Shown here: in pieces, positions 52,487 to 60,856 of the stretch
How positions within the stretch are numbered: position 1 is the stretch's first letter
How the letters are laid out: each line of letters starts with the position of its first letter
Source: Caproicibacter fermentans
GTDB lineage: Bacteria > Bacillota > Clostridia > Oscillospirales > Acutalibacteraceae
Direction: 5' to 3'
DNA: 64,000 nt
Assembly (NCBI RefSeq): GCF_009746625.1
Contig: NZ_VWXL01000047.1
Span: 62,001 to 126,000 of the forward strand
The notes under the pieces: model-generated
What the model saw: only the letters and a program-made list of their open reading frames with translations
Database searches by the model: none
Told to the model about the DNA's origin: nothing
Position numbers and translations under genes: made by a program

Positions 52487-53626
52487 TTATCCATAAAGCC
52501 TGTATTGCTCCGTTTGTTCCCTGAACCGGAGGCTTTCCAGCCGGTATTCTTCCAAAATATCCTCCGGCGAGCGAACCGACGACGCAAGCGCGGAATCCCC
52601 GCTCAGCAGGTCGATAAAGCGCCTTCCGCCCACCTTTTCCGGCGGAAGAAACGTAAACTCCTCGTATTCCGCCCGCAGATCACTCAAAAGATGTATTCCG
52701 ACGTCGACGGGGCGCGCACTCTTCCTGTCCGTCACATGGATCTGAACGCCGCCGCACATGCGGCCGCTGTATTTTGACGCGCACGGGATAAAGTGAACCG
52801 GCCGGAACCACACGCCGGGCAGCCCTTTCCGGTTCATCCGCCCGGCAAGCTCTTCCGCGCGGAGAAAGGGAGCGCCGACCGCTTCAAACGGCAGAGCGGT
52901 CCCCCGCCCCTCCGACAGGCAGGTACCCTCAAACAGACAGGTCCCCGGGTACAGCAGCGCCGTGTCAAACCGAGGAATATTCGGACTGGGCGGAACCCAT
53001 ACCGTTCCGTAATCGGGAAATTGCATACACCTCTGCCAGCCATGGCAGGGAACAACGTGAAGATCGCAGTCCAGCCGCTCTCTGCGGTTGACCATGGCCG
53101 CAAATTCTCCGGCCGTCAGCCCGTAGCGCATGCAAAGCGGATAGCCGCCTACAAACGAGCGGCATTCCTCCCGAAGGCAGTTTCCCTCCACCGTCGTGCC
53201 GTCCAGCGGGTTCGGGCGGTCAAGTATAATCAGGGATTTTCCTGCCTTTGCACAATCCTCCAGAGCATACTGAAGAGTATAAAGGAACGTGTAATACCGC
53301 GTGCCGACGTCCTGAATGTCATAAACCACCGCGTCAACCTGACGGAGCATCTCCTCCGTCAGCCGTTTTGAATTTTCTCGGTAAAGGCTGTAAACCTGCA
53401 CGCCCGTCTCTTCGTCCCGGTAAGAATCGACCGTTTCGCCCGCCGCAAGATTCCCCCGCACCCCATGCTCCGGTGAAAAAAGCGCGCGCAGGCCGAATCT
53501 TTTGTGAATCAGTTCAATGGTCGTTTTTCCCTGGCTGTCAATCCCGGTCGGCGAAGTGATCAGCCCCAGTCTTTTCCCGCGAAACAGTTTATCATATTCT
53601 TCCAATCGATCAATTCCGAATAACAT
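52487..53626 (-). CDS. namZ: Exo-beta-N-acetylmuramidase NamZ (DUF1343)
   Basis: GH171-type enzyme of 379 residues that removes MurNAc from the non-reducing end of peptidoglycan fragments. Conserved motifs are LITSPTGID, ALFSPEHGVRG, YDIQDVGTRYYTF and ILDRPNPLDG. B. subtilis NamZ (YbbC) is secreted, but no signal peptide is present here, so it acts in the cytoplasm. GAGGG precedes the ATG. It heads the minus-strand recycling operon behind a promoter and a MurR-type site. Confidence 0.92.
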   Translation of the reverse strand: MLFGIDRLEEYDKLFRGKRLGLITSPTGIDSQGKTTIELIHKRFGLRALFSPEHGVRGNLAAGETVDSYRDEETGVQVYSLYRENSKRLTEEMLRQVDAVVYDIQDVGTRYYTFLYTLQYALEDCAKAGKSLIILDRPNPLDGTTVEGNCLREECRSFVGGYPLCMRYGLTAGEFAAMVNRRERLDCDLHVVPCHGWQRCMQFPDYGTVWVPPSPNIPRFDTALLYPGTCLFEGTCLSEGRGTALPFEAVGAPFLRAEELAGRMNRKGLPGVWFRPVHFIPCASKYSGRMCGGVQIHVTDRKSARPVDVGIHLLSDLRAEYEEFTFLPPEKVGGRRFIDLLSGDSALASSVRSPEDILEEYRLESLRFREQTEQYRLYG

Positions 53627-53693
53627 ACCGGATTCCCTCTTATGTACCCAGGTTTCATGCCATTTTCTTTGAAACCGGACTTAAATTAAAATC

Positions 53694-53722
53694 AGTGTAG
53701 CCATTCACGTTTTATTTGTCAA
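53694..53722 (-). promoter_or_regulatory. Promoter of the namZ operon
   Basis: TTGACA (53722-53717) and TACACT (53699-53694) on the minus strand, 17-base spacer. The weak -10 suggests activation. Confidence 0.6.
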
Positions 53723-53750
53723 CATAAACTTTCAAAGCATCAATCATTTT

Positions 53751-53765
53751 TGAATTTTTATTTCA
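53751..53765. promoter_or_regulatory. MurR-type operator upstream of namZ
   Basis: On the minus strand TGAAATAAAAATTCA, one base different from TGAAATAAAATTTCA at 54804-54818. It lies 28 bases upstream of the namZ -35. Confidence 0.55.
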
Positions 53766-53802
53766 TCGCAAGAAGGCTTTCGCCTGAATAACAGTCCAGT
53801 CT

Positions 53803-54690
53803 TCAGCCTTTGTCCCAGTTCAGATGCTTATGCTTACCCGCCAGTACATTGTGCGTTTTTGTCAGCAGGGCCTTCACGTTCTTATAATTCGCGCTTGCAA
53901 CGCCGGTAAACAGAATATCGACGATGTTGAGCATCGCAATGCGCGACCCCATGGCCCCGCTGCGAATCGTAATCTCCGGAGTGGAAAAGTTCAGCACAAG
54001 ATCCGCTTCGTTCGCCAGTTCGCTTTTTACATATCTTGTAATGGCAATAATCGTGGCCTTCGATTCCTTCGCCACCTCAAGCGTGTTTAGAATGTCAAGC
54101 GTATCTCCGGAATTTGAAATCAGCACGGCCACATCCCCGGATTTTAAAATACTTGCGGCCGTCAGCTGAGAATGCCCGTCCGTATAGGCAAAGCATGTTT
54201 TTCCGATTCTCGTGAATTTCTGCTGGGCATCCATGCAGACCAGTCCGGAAGCTCCGATTCCATAAAAATCGATGCGGCTGGCCTTTCTCAGCAGTTCTAC
54301 GGCGCGGCCGATCGCATCCCGGTCAATCACGCTCATGGTATCCTCGATGGACTTCCGGTTATTTCGGGAGACATTTGTGATGATCGTCTGCAAGTCATCC
54401 CCCGGCTGAATATCCGTATACTCGCTTTCCGTTTTGTCGGCCGAGCCCAGCGCCGCGGAGACCGCCACGATGAAGTCCCGGTAGCCGCGATACCCAAGCG
54501 TTTTGCAAAATCGCAGTACGGAAGCGTCGCTGGTGTGGCTTTTTTGGGCCAGCCCTTTCACGGAAAGATGCGGAATTTGGTCTTTGTTCGCAAAAACATA
54601 CTCTTCTATGGTTCTCTCCACCGGCGTCAGGGAATTACGGATGCCCCGCAGCCTTAAAAAAATATTATCGTCCAGTGTAATGAAACTCAC
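53803..54690 (-). CDS. murR: RpiR-family regulator MurR
   Basis: Transcription regulator of 295 residues. An N-terminal RpiR helix-turn-helix (LAQKSHTSDASVLRFCKTLGYRGYRDF) precedes a SIS sugar-phosphate-binding domain with IGASGLVCMDAQQK and SNSGDTLDILN. MurNAc 6-phosphate is the usual effector of MurR. The start is GTG at 54690, directly after GAGGGA; no later start fits the family. It is divergent from murQ, with a 15-bp operator between. Confidence 0.9.
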   Translation of the reverse strand: MSFITLDDNIFLRLRGIRNSLTPVERTIEEYVFANKDQIPHLSVKGLAQKSHTSDASVLRFCKTLGYRGYRDFIVAVSAALGSADKTESEYTDIQPGDDLQTIITNVSRNNRKSIEDTMSVIDRDAIGRAVELLRKASRIDFYGIGASGLVCMDAQQKFTRIGKTCFAYTDGHSQLTAASILKSGDVAVLISNSGDTLDILNTLEVAKESKATIIAITRYVKSELANEADLVLNFSTPEITIRSGAMGSRIAMLNIVDILFTGVASANYKNVKALLTKTHNVLAGKHKHLNWDKG

Positions 54691-54803
54691 TCCCTCTGTC
54701 AGGTGTTTCGATGAAGTTTATTGGCAAGAATTATTCATATCTTATATGAAAAGTTATCCTTTTTCAACTATTTTGTACCTTTTCCTGTAATAAATAAAGG
54801 ATT

Positions 54804-54818
54804 TGAAATAAAATTTCA
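54804..54818. promoter_or_regulatory. MurR-type operator between murR and murQ
   Basis: Perfect inverted repeat TGAAAT-AAA-ATTTCA. It lies 25 bases upstream of the murQ -35 and in the murR promoter region, so it may serve both genes. Confidence 0.6.
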
Positions 54819-54843
54819 TTATAAAATATTATTTTGACTTGTA

Positions 54844-54872
54844 TTGACAACCCGAATTCTTCAATTTATAAT
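54844..54872 (+). promoter_or_regulatory. Promoter of murQ-nagZ
   Basis: Consensus TTGACA (54844-54849) and TATAAT (54867-54872), exactly 17-base spacer; start near 54879. Confidence 0.85.
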
Positions 54873-54878
54873 TAAGTT

Positions 54879-54974
54879 CAATATAAGGCTGCAACTGGGC
54901 AGCTATGATTGGCGGTCTTTGATATTGCGGTATTTGAAAGCCAACTCGCAAAACGGGTTGGTCTTTTCTTTTTG
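54879..54974 (+). promoter_or_regulatory. Structured murQ leader with competing stems and terminator
   Basis: The leader contains stem A GCTGC/GCAGC (54888-54892 with 54899-54903). Stem B TTGGC/GCCAA pairs 54909-54913 with 54940-54944. Terminator stem CCAACTCG/CGGGTTGG pairs 54941-54948 with 54954-54961, followed by TCTTTTCTTTTT. Stem B and the terminator share bases 54941-54944, so they exclude each other, the usual geometry of attenuators and riboswitches. It matches no riboswitch consensus I know. Confidence 0.6.
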
Positions 54975-55041
54975 AACGGGCAGGCTTAAATCCCTTTAAA
55001 AACTCCAAACTCTCTATGATATCTAAGAAGGTGAATGGTCA

Positions 55042-55971
55042 ATGGATCAATACCTGTCGGGTCTTACAACAGAAGGCAGCAATCCCAGAACCCTTCATAT
55101 CGACGAATGTGAAACCGAAGAAATTCTGGCCCTGATGAACGAAGAAGACCAAACCGTACCGCAGGCGGTCCGAAAAGAGCTGGTTCCCATTGCCCGGGCT
55201 GTGGATCTTTGTTTCCAAGCGCTGAAACGCGGCGGAAAGCTGTATTATGTGGGCGCGGGTACGTCCGGTCGTCTGGGCGTACTTGACGCCAGCGAATGCC
55301 CCCCTACCTACGGAACCGACCCAAGCCTGATTCAGGGCTTTATCGCGGGCGGAGACCGCGCCCTGCGTGAAGCGGTTGAGGGCTGTGAAGACGACGCGGA
55401 GGCGGGCGAGCGCCTTATTATGGACCATGGTATTACCGAAAACGATATTGTCGTCGGCATTACCGCAAGCGGAGGGACGCCTTTTGTTCTTGGGGCCGTA
55501 AAAAGGGCCGGGGAACTGGGGGCGACAACCGTCGGCTTGGTCAACAATGCAAACACAAAGCTCGGCGCGATTTGCGACGTTTGCATCGCTCCCATCGTCG
55601 GACCGGAAGTAATCACCGGTTCCACCAGAATGAAAAGCGGAACGGCGCAAAAGCTGGTCCTCAATATGCTGACTACCGCTGTCATGATCAAGATGGGAAA
55701 AGTCTACAACAATCTGATGGTCGACCTGAAAGCCGGGAATCAGAAGCTGTACGACCGTTCGGTCCGGATCATCCGGACCGCAACCCATGCGGATGCGGAA
55801 ACAGCCGAAAAATATCTGAAGCTGGCCGACATGCATGGGAAAACCGCCATCCTGATGATTGAAACAGGGTTGGATGCCACTCATGCGCGCCAAGCTCTCG
55901 CGGCCTGCGGCGGCAGGCTGAAGGCAGCCATTCTGAACGCCCGGAACCGGAAAGAGGGTCAGCCGTTATGA
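55042..55971 (+). CDS. murQ: N-acetylmuramic acid 6-phosphate etherase
   Basis: Lyase of 309 residues that splits the D-lactyl ether of MurNAc 6-phosphate to GlcNAc 6-phosphate and D-lactate. The SIS-domain motif GAGTSGRLGVLDASECPPTYGTDP and GSTRMKSGTAQKLVLNML are characteristic; the acidic catalytic residues lie in the SECPPTY and EGCEDDAE segments. AAGGTGA precedes the ATG at 55042. It is the committed step of the recycling pathway and overlaps nagZ by 4 bases. Confidence 0.96.
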   Translation: MDQYLSGLTTEGSNPRTLHIDECETEEILALMNEEDQTVPQAVRKELVPIARAVDLCFQALKRGGKLYYVGAGTSGRLGVLDASECPPTYGTDPSLIQGFIAGGDRALREAVEGCEDDAEAGERLIMDHGITENDIVVGITASGGTPFVLGAVKRAGELGATTVGLVNNANTKLGAICDVCIAPIVGPEVITGSTRMKSGTAQKLVLNMLTTAVMIKMGKVYNNLMVDLKAGNQKLYDRSVRIIRTATHADAETAEKYLKLADMHGKTAILMIETGLDATHARQALAACGGRLKAAILNARNRKEGQPL

Positions 55972-57521
55972 GAAAAGAGTTAACTCTTCGGCAAAAAGCC
56001 GGCCAGCGCGTCATGACCGGCCTGGCGGGAACCACGCCGGATCCGGATTTCATTTCCATGGTGCGGGAATACCAGATTTCCAACGTGATCCTGTTCCGCC
56101 GCAACATTGAAAATCGGTCTCAGCTCGCCCGTCTGTGCGGGGAAATTCAGGATCTGATTTTATCGGAAACCGGAAGCAGAGCTTTGATTGCAATAGACCA
56201 GGAAGGCGGCACGGTAACGCGCCTGCCCTCCGATTCCGTCAACATTCCCGGCGCCATGGCGATCGCCGCGACCGGAGACCCGTTGAATGCTTACAAAGCC
56301 GGAAGAATCACCGGCCGGGAGCTGAAGGCTCTTGGAGTCAATTTTAATTTTGCCCCCGTTCTGGATGTGAATTCAAACCCGGAAAATCCCCTTATCGGAG
56401 TTAGAAGCTATGGGGATACCCCGGACCCGGTTTCGCGGTTTGGTATTCAGATGATGCGCGGACTTCTCGAGGCGGGAATTCTGTGCGCCGCGAAACATTT
56501 TCCGGGTCACGGAGACACCGACGCGGACTCTCATCTGAATCTGCCCTGCGTGGGAAAGTCCTTGCCGGAGCTGCTCGAAACAGAGCTGGTCCCGTTTCGG
56601 CAGGCGATCCTGCACGGGCTCCCGGCAATGATGAGCACCCATATTCTTTTTCCGGCACTCGAACCCGAAAAAATTCCCGCGACGATGTCCCGCAGGATTC
56701 TGACCGGGCTGCTGAAAGAAAAACTGGGATTCGGCGGGCTTGTGATTACGGACTGTCTGGAGATGAAAGCCATTCAGGACTTTTACGGGACCATCAACGG
56801 CGCAGTAGCCGCGGCCGGAGCCGGAGCCGATATGGTTCTAATCTCTCACAGCAACGCTTTGGCGTCGGAAGCGGTTCTCGCAATAGAAGACGCACTGCGG
56901 TGCGGAAAGCTGGATTTGAGTGAATCAGACGCTTCCGTTGAAAAAATCTTAAAGCTGAAAGAGATTTATGCGCAAGCTCCGCAGGGAACGCTTGAAGCAA
57001 TCCGCATATCGGACCGGGAGACAATTCGGGAGATGACTGCCAAGTCCGTTACGCCGGTCGGCAGACCGGGCCAAACGCTGCCCCCGCTTGGCAAAAATCC
57101 ATGCTTTGTCGGAAGCTCCATCCACCAGACCACAGTCGTTGCGGAAACTGCGAACGGGTCTCTGTCTTTTCCGAGCCGAATGGCGGAGAGATTCGGCGGC
57201 CACGCTCTCGTCACACCGGTGGACCCGGTCCCAGCGGACCTTGAACCTGTTCTTGCAAATGCCGGCCGCTTCAGCTGTTTTGTGTTTGGACTCAACTATG
57301 GCCTAAAGCATCCGGGGCAGTTGAAAGCGGCAAATCTTCTGGCCGAAACCGGCGTTCCAACCATTGCGGTATCACTGCGCGAACCGTACGAACTGAAAAA
57401 ACTGTCTGCGGATATTTATTCTCTCGCGGCTTATGAATACAGCGCGGCCGCGTGCGACGCTGTCGCCAAGGTTCTTTCCGGGGAACTTTCCGCGGCGGGG
57501 CGTCTTCCGGTAACCCTGTGA
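55968..57521 (+). CDS. nagZ: Beta-N-acetylglucosaminidase, GH3 (NagZ)
   Basis: Family 3 glycosidase of 517 residues that removes GlcNAc from GlcNAc-MurNAc fragments. The TIM barrel has KHFPGHGDTDADSHLNLP, whose Asp/His dyad is the NagZ acid/base, and nucleophile Asp in VITDCLEMKAI. A C-terminal domain from about residue 370 resembles that of Gram-positive NagZ. No signal peptide, unlike B. subtilis NagZ. Translationally coupled to murQ (ATGA). No clear terminator follows before the convergent kinase gene. Confidence 0.93.
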   Translation: MRKELTLRQKAGQRVMTGLAGTTPDPDFISMVREYQISNVILFRRNIENRSQLARLCGEIQDLILSETGSRALIAIDQEGGTVTRLPSDSVNIPGAMAIAATGDPLNAYKAGRITGRELKALGVNFNFAPVLDVNSNPENPLIGVRSYGDTPDPVSRFGIQMMRGLLEAGILCAAKHFPGHGDTDADSHLNLPCVGKSLPELLETELVPFRQAILHGLPAMMSTHILFPALEPEKIPATMSRRILTGLLKEKLGFGGLVITDCLEMKAIQDFYGTINGAVAAAGAGADMVLISHSNALASEAVLAIEDALRCGKLDLSESDASVEKILKLKEIYAQAPQGTLEAIRISDRETIREMTAKSVTPVGRPGQTLPPLGKNPCFVGSSIHQTTVVAETANGSLSFPSRMAERFGGHALVTPVDPVPADLEPVLANAGRFSCFVFGLNYGLKHPGQLKAANLLAETGVPTIAVSLREPYELKKLSADIYSLAAYEYSAAACDAVAKVLSGELSAAGRLPVTL

Positions 57522-57595
57522 AAGAAAAGCCAACATAAAGCTGATCGAAGCCCCGGATTCACTTTTATCCCCGACAGGAATGCGGAGAACGGCAC

Positions 57596-58114
57596 TCAGC
57601 GTGATCCGCGAAAAACATCCAGAATAAAACGTTCAATCTGATTCCGGGTTTTCAATATTACGGTTTTGGAAGGATACCGCGAAGCTATCCGGCGATAATG
57701 GTCCCGCCTGCTTCTGGTTCTCCCCCGATAAAGAATCCACCAGATAAATTCCGGATCAAGCTTTTCAATACATCCATCCGCCATACTTTCACGGGTTCGG
57801 TTTTTATTTTGCAGATACCTTCTGACGGCTCTGCAGAAACAAACTGCCCGGGGGAAATTTAAAATAATTATTCGGTCCGCCCGCTGCAATCGCTCGTTTT
57901 GCAGAAATTCTTTGTAATTACCGTCAATGATCCAGGACTCATTGCTCATAAAATTCCGGACAATGGAGCAGCTCTCTACCCGGTCCCTTTCCACCCAGTT
58001 GGGTAAATATTGGACGGTATCGAGAAACAGTACGGGAATCCCATAAAATTCGGCTAATCGTTTCGCAAGAGTCGATTTGCCGCTGCCGCTATACCCTAAA
58101 ATTGCGATTTTCAT
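57596..58114 (-). CDS. P-loop nucleotide kinase-like protein (topology modulation/FlaR family)
   Basis: Small P-loop protein of 172 residues. Walker A is GYSGSGKST (residues 7-15), followed by IPVLFLDTVQYLPNW and WIIDGNYKE, which typify the FlaR/adenylate-kinase-related family. A basic C-terminal segment RGRTRSRRDHYRRI follows. It is likely a nucleotide or small-molecule kinase of unknown substrate. It lies 22 bases after the MFS gene on the same strand. Confidence 0.82.
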   Translation of the reverse strand: MKIAILGYSGSGKSTLAKRLAEFYGIPVLFLDTVQYLPNWVERDRVESCSIVRNFMSNESWIIDGNYKEFLQNERLQRADRIIILNFPRAVCFCRAVRRYLQNKNRTRESMADGCIEKLDPEFIWWILYRGRTRSRRDHYRRIASRYPSKTVILKTRNQIERFILDVFRGSR

Positions 58115-58136
58115 ATTTCACCGCCCACTGCCATGG

Positions 58137-59399
58137 TTAAAGCTGCGTTTTGTCCGGCGCGCATTCTTTAACCTCAACCCTTTGAGTTGCGTAAAACCCG
58201 ATTGCGGCGCCCAGCGCGGCGGCAATTACCCCCACCAGCAGCATGGTTCCGACTCCTTCGCTGTCTAAAAGAAGTCCGCCGAACAAGCTGGCCGTAACTC
58301 CGCCGAAGGTGGTTGCGGCCGTCATGAAGGCCTGGCCCTTGGCCAGGTCTTCTTCTTTGATCACTTCATTCACATAATAGATGGAAGCCGGAATGAACAG
58401 CGCATAAGAGCAGAACTGCAGCACCTGCGCGGCATAGAGCATCCGGACACTGGTCGCCATCAAAGTGATCACTGTTTTCACCGTAAAGAAAACGAGAGAA
58501 AATTTTAAAATTGAGCTGCAGCGGATCTTTCTGACAAGGAAATCGCAGAGCATCATCGCGGGCAATTCAATCGCCGCCGCAATCCCGGTTGCGATCCCCA
58601 TTTCTTTCGAGGTGCCGCCCACATGCTCCGTAATCTGTATAAAGTAGTTATTGATCATGGAGTGAGAGCAAAATGTAAGAGAAACCGCGACCATCAATGC
58701 CGCAAATCGTTTGTTATGGGACAAAAATGATAGCACAGACTCCGGATTCGCGCTCTTAGACTCCATTTGTCCTTGGGAAGATTCCGTTTGGACTGTTCCG
58801 GATTTCAAAGCAAACTGGCACTTTGAAAAAAAGAAAATCACCAAACAAAGCGCCGAATAAAGTCCAACCGAAATAACGGAAAGCGAATTCGTGCCGAATT
58901 GTTGAACCAGAATTCCCAAAAGAACGGAAAGCACGGCATACGACAGGGATCCGAATCCTCTTGAAAAGCCGAAGTTGATTTCAATGCCCTGATTAATGAT
59001 CCTCATTCCCAAGGAGTTCAGAAAGGGCTGCAAACTAAAAAGAACGGTAAGCTCAAGGATAAAAAGAGCCGCCAGGACGGGGGAAACATGTGAAAGAAAG
59101 CACCGAGCCGCAGCGAAGGCGCCCGCTGTTCCCGCCATCGCAATAATGATGCCGTTTATCGTAATTTTCTCCGATCTGTCGGCCAGTCCGGCAATCAAAG
59201 GCTGCAAAAATACCGCCAGAATATTCGCGACAGCAAGCACAATGCCAATCTGGCTGTTTCTGAACGATTTAGACAGCAGAAACACCGACGCGAAATTCAG
59301 GCTGCTGCAAAACGCAGACCAGTAAAAGCCCTGCGCCGCGGAATACCAAACGGTAAATCTCAAGTTCAGGTCTTTGCGGATATTGATAGGACCAGCCAC
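58137..59399 (-). CDS. MFS transporter (MFS_1-like, sugar/nucleoside permease type)
   Basis: Membrane protein of 420 residues with about 12 helices. The N-terminal YWSAFCSSLNFASVFLLSKSF and LIAGLADRSEK match the LacY/NupG-like branch of MFS. The start is GTG at 59399, close behind GAAAAGG; the spacing is poor, so the true start may differ by a few codons. A cytoplasmic central loop rich in Ser and Gln separates the halves near residue 205. Substrate unknown. Confidence 0.85.
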   Translation of the reverse strand: MAGPINIRKDLNLRFTVWYSAAQGFYWSAFCSSLNFASVFLLSKSFRNSQIGIVLAVANILAVFLQPLIAGLADRSEKITINGIIIAMAGTAGAFAAARCFLSHVSPVLAALFILELTVLFSLQPFLNSLGMRIINQGIEINFGFSRGFGSLSYAVLSVLLGILVQQFGTNSLSVISVGLYSALCLVIFFFSKCQFALKSGTVQTESSQGQMESKSANPESVLSFLSHNKRFAALMVAVSLTFCSHSMINNYFIQITEHVGGTSKEMGIATGIAAAIELPAMMLCDFLVRKIRCSSILKFSLVFFTVKTVITLMATSVRMLYAAQVLQFCSYALFIPASIYYVNEVIKEEDLAKGQAFMTAATTFGGVTASLFGGLLLDSEGVGTMLLVGVIAAALGAAIGFYATQRVEVKECAPDKTQL

Positions 59400-59478
59400 C
59401 TTTTCACGGAAGTAAAAGCGAACGAAAAGCCAATGATTTCGTCTGAAAAAAAGGTATTTTATTCAGAAATCACAATTA

Positions 59479-59507
59479 ATTATACTTCAGAAAAACCGGC
59501 AGTTCAA
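59479..59507 (-). promoter_or_regulatory. Promoter of the MFS-kinase unit
   Basis: TTGAAC (59507-59502) and TATAAT (59484-59479) with 17-base spacing on the minus strand. Confidence 0.65.
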
Positions 59508-59744
59508 CAAGGGACGGTTTAATTTTTTTCAATTCCCGGAGAACAAGGCGAATCGCGCGGAACACTCTCTTCCCAAATATGCGCTTCTGTCACAGGAGAA
59601 TAAAAACAAAGTTTGACATTCGATGATTGACCCAGACATTTTTCGAAAGTAACAGGGCCAGCCGGATATTTGAGAAAAACGATTCCACATTGCCGCATTT
59701 GTGAAGAAACGGCGATTTTTCAAGATTTTCTTTTACATCCATTT
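59508..59744. other. Intergenic stretch without a supported gene
   Basis: Part of the 416-base gap between the divergent MFS and ATP-grasp genes. An open frame of 64 codons on the minus strand (59529-59723) has no ribosome site or recognisable motif. I see no RNA gene here. Confidence 0.5.
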
Positions 59745-59753
59745 TGCTATAAT
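59745..59753 (+). promoter_or_regulatory. Extended -10 promoter of the ATP-grasp-kamA unit
   Basis: TGCTATAAT at 59745-59753, an extended -10 (TGn) with no good -35. It is about 63 bases upstream of the ATP-grasp ATG. Confidence 0.55.
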
Positions 59754-59815
59754 GAAGCAAGCAAAAATAAACGGTGGTTCTCTCAAAATTTATAAAGAAA
59801 ACGAGAGTGTTTTGA

Positions 59816-60856
59816 ATGGAAAATGACAGCTTTCCTCCCCCGTTAAAAATCGGAATTGCTTATAATCTGCAAAAGGGTTCTTCATCTGGGGCCGAAGACA
59901 TGGAGGCGGAATACGACTCTTTCGAAACGATCAAAGCCATACGGGAAGCGCTGGAATCTGCGGGACTTCGCGCAGAGCTTTTAGAAGCCGACTCTGAATT
60001 TATTGAAAAAGTAAAAAGCGCCGGGGTCGATCTTGTTTTCAACATCGCCGAAGGCACCCAGGGCAGAGGCAGGGAATCGCAGATCCCTGCCATTTTGAGT
60101 TTTTTGGGCATTCCCTTCTCCGGCTCGGATGAAACGACGCTTGCCGTATCGCTGGACAAAGCGCTTGCCAAGCGATATCTTTCGACCTATCAGATTACAA
60201 CCCCCCATTATCAGTATCTGAAAAACCCGCAGGCTCGGCGAAACGCTTCCCTCCGGTTTCCGCTGATCGTCAAGCCGGATTCCGAAGGCTCCGGCAAGGG
60301 AATCACCGAGCTTGCCGTGGTGGAAAACGAGGAACAATTAGACGGAGTCCTTGCAAGGAATTTCAGCCTTTACGATGAACCCATGCTTTTGGAGGAGTAC
60401 ATCCCCGGGCGTGAATTCACGGTTGGCATTTTAGGCAACGAAGACCGGCTGACCGTGTTTGAACCGATGGAAATCTGCTATCTTCAGCAAGGGATTGGGA
60501 ACCGGATTTACAGTTACAGGATCAAAAAAAACTATCGGCATTATGTCAAATACCAATGCCCGGCCAGTCTTGACCCGGAATTATGCGAGTTCATGAAAAA
60601 AACGGCAAAAGAAATCTATCAAGCGCTGGAATGCAGGGATTTTTCACGGATCGATTTCCGCCTTTCAGAGGATGAAACTCTCTATTTTATCGAAATCAAC
60701 CCTCTGCCCGGTCTGGCCCCCAATTACAGCGACTACCCCATGCTGGCGGAGTTTTGCGGCATGGATTACAGGACCTTGATTTTGAGCGTTCTGAACAGCG
60801 CGCTTGTGCGATACGGGATGAACCCGGTCGCTCTGAATCGAGGGGATCTTCCATAA
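59816..60856 (+). CDS. ATP-grasp ligase (D-alanine--D-alanine ligase-like)
   Basis: ATP-grasp enzyme of 346 residues. The ATP-binding part has LIVKPDSEGSGKGI and MLLEEYIPGREFTVGILG; the metal site is FSRIDFRLSEDE and FIEINPLPGL. The N-terminal domain (IAYNLQKGSSSGAEDMEAEY, FNIAEGTQGRGRESQIPAIL) differs from true Ddl, where the serine loop and EHGxxGEDG are conserved. It is coupled to a lysine 2,3-aminomutase-like gene, so it may ligate a beta-amino acid. The product is not known. Confidence 0.85.
   Translation: MENDSFPPPLKIGIAYNLQKGSSSGAEDMEAEYDSFETIKAIREALESAGLRAELLEADSEFIEKVKSAGVDLVFNIAEGTQGRGRESQIPAILSFLGIPFSGSDETTLAVSLDKALAKRYLSTYQITTPHYQYLKNPQARRNASLRFPLIVKPDSEGSGKGITELAVVENEEQLDGVLARNFSLYDEPMLLEEYIPGREFTVGILGNEDRLTVFEPMEICYLQQGIGNRIYSYRIKKNYRHYVKYQCPASLDPELCEFMKKTAKEIYQALECRDFSRIDFRLSEDETLYFIEINPLPGLAPNYSDYPMLAEFCGMDYRTLILSVLNSALVRYGMNPVALNRGDLP

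Noticed and set aside
54879-54974. murQ leader as a c-di-GMP, ZTP or BglG-type RAT element
   Set aside because: The diagnostic core sequences of these classes are absent; I report it only as an unclassified structured leader.
59529-59723. 64-codon open frame on the minus strand
   Set aside because: No ribosome site, no motif, and composition like non-coding sequence between divergent promoters.
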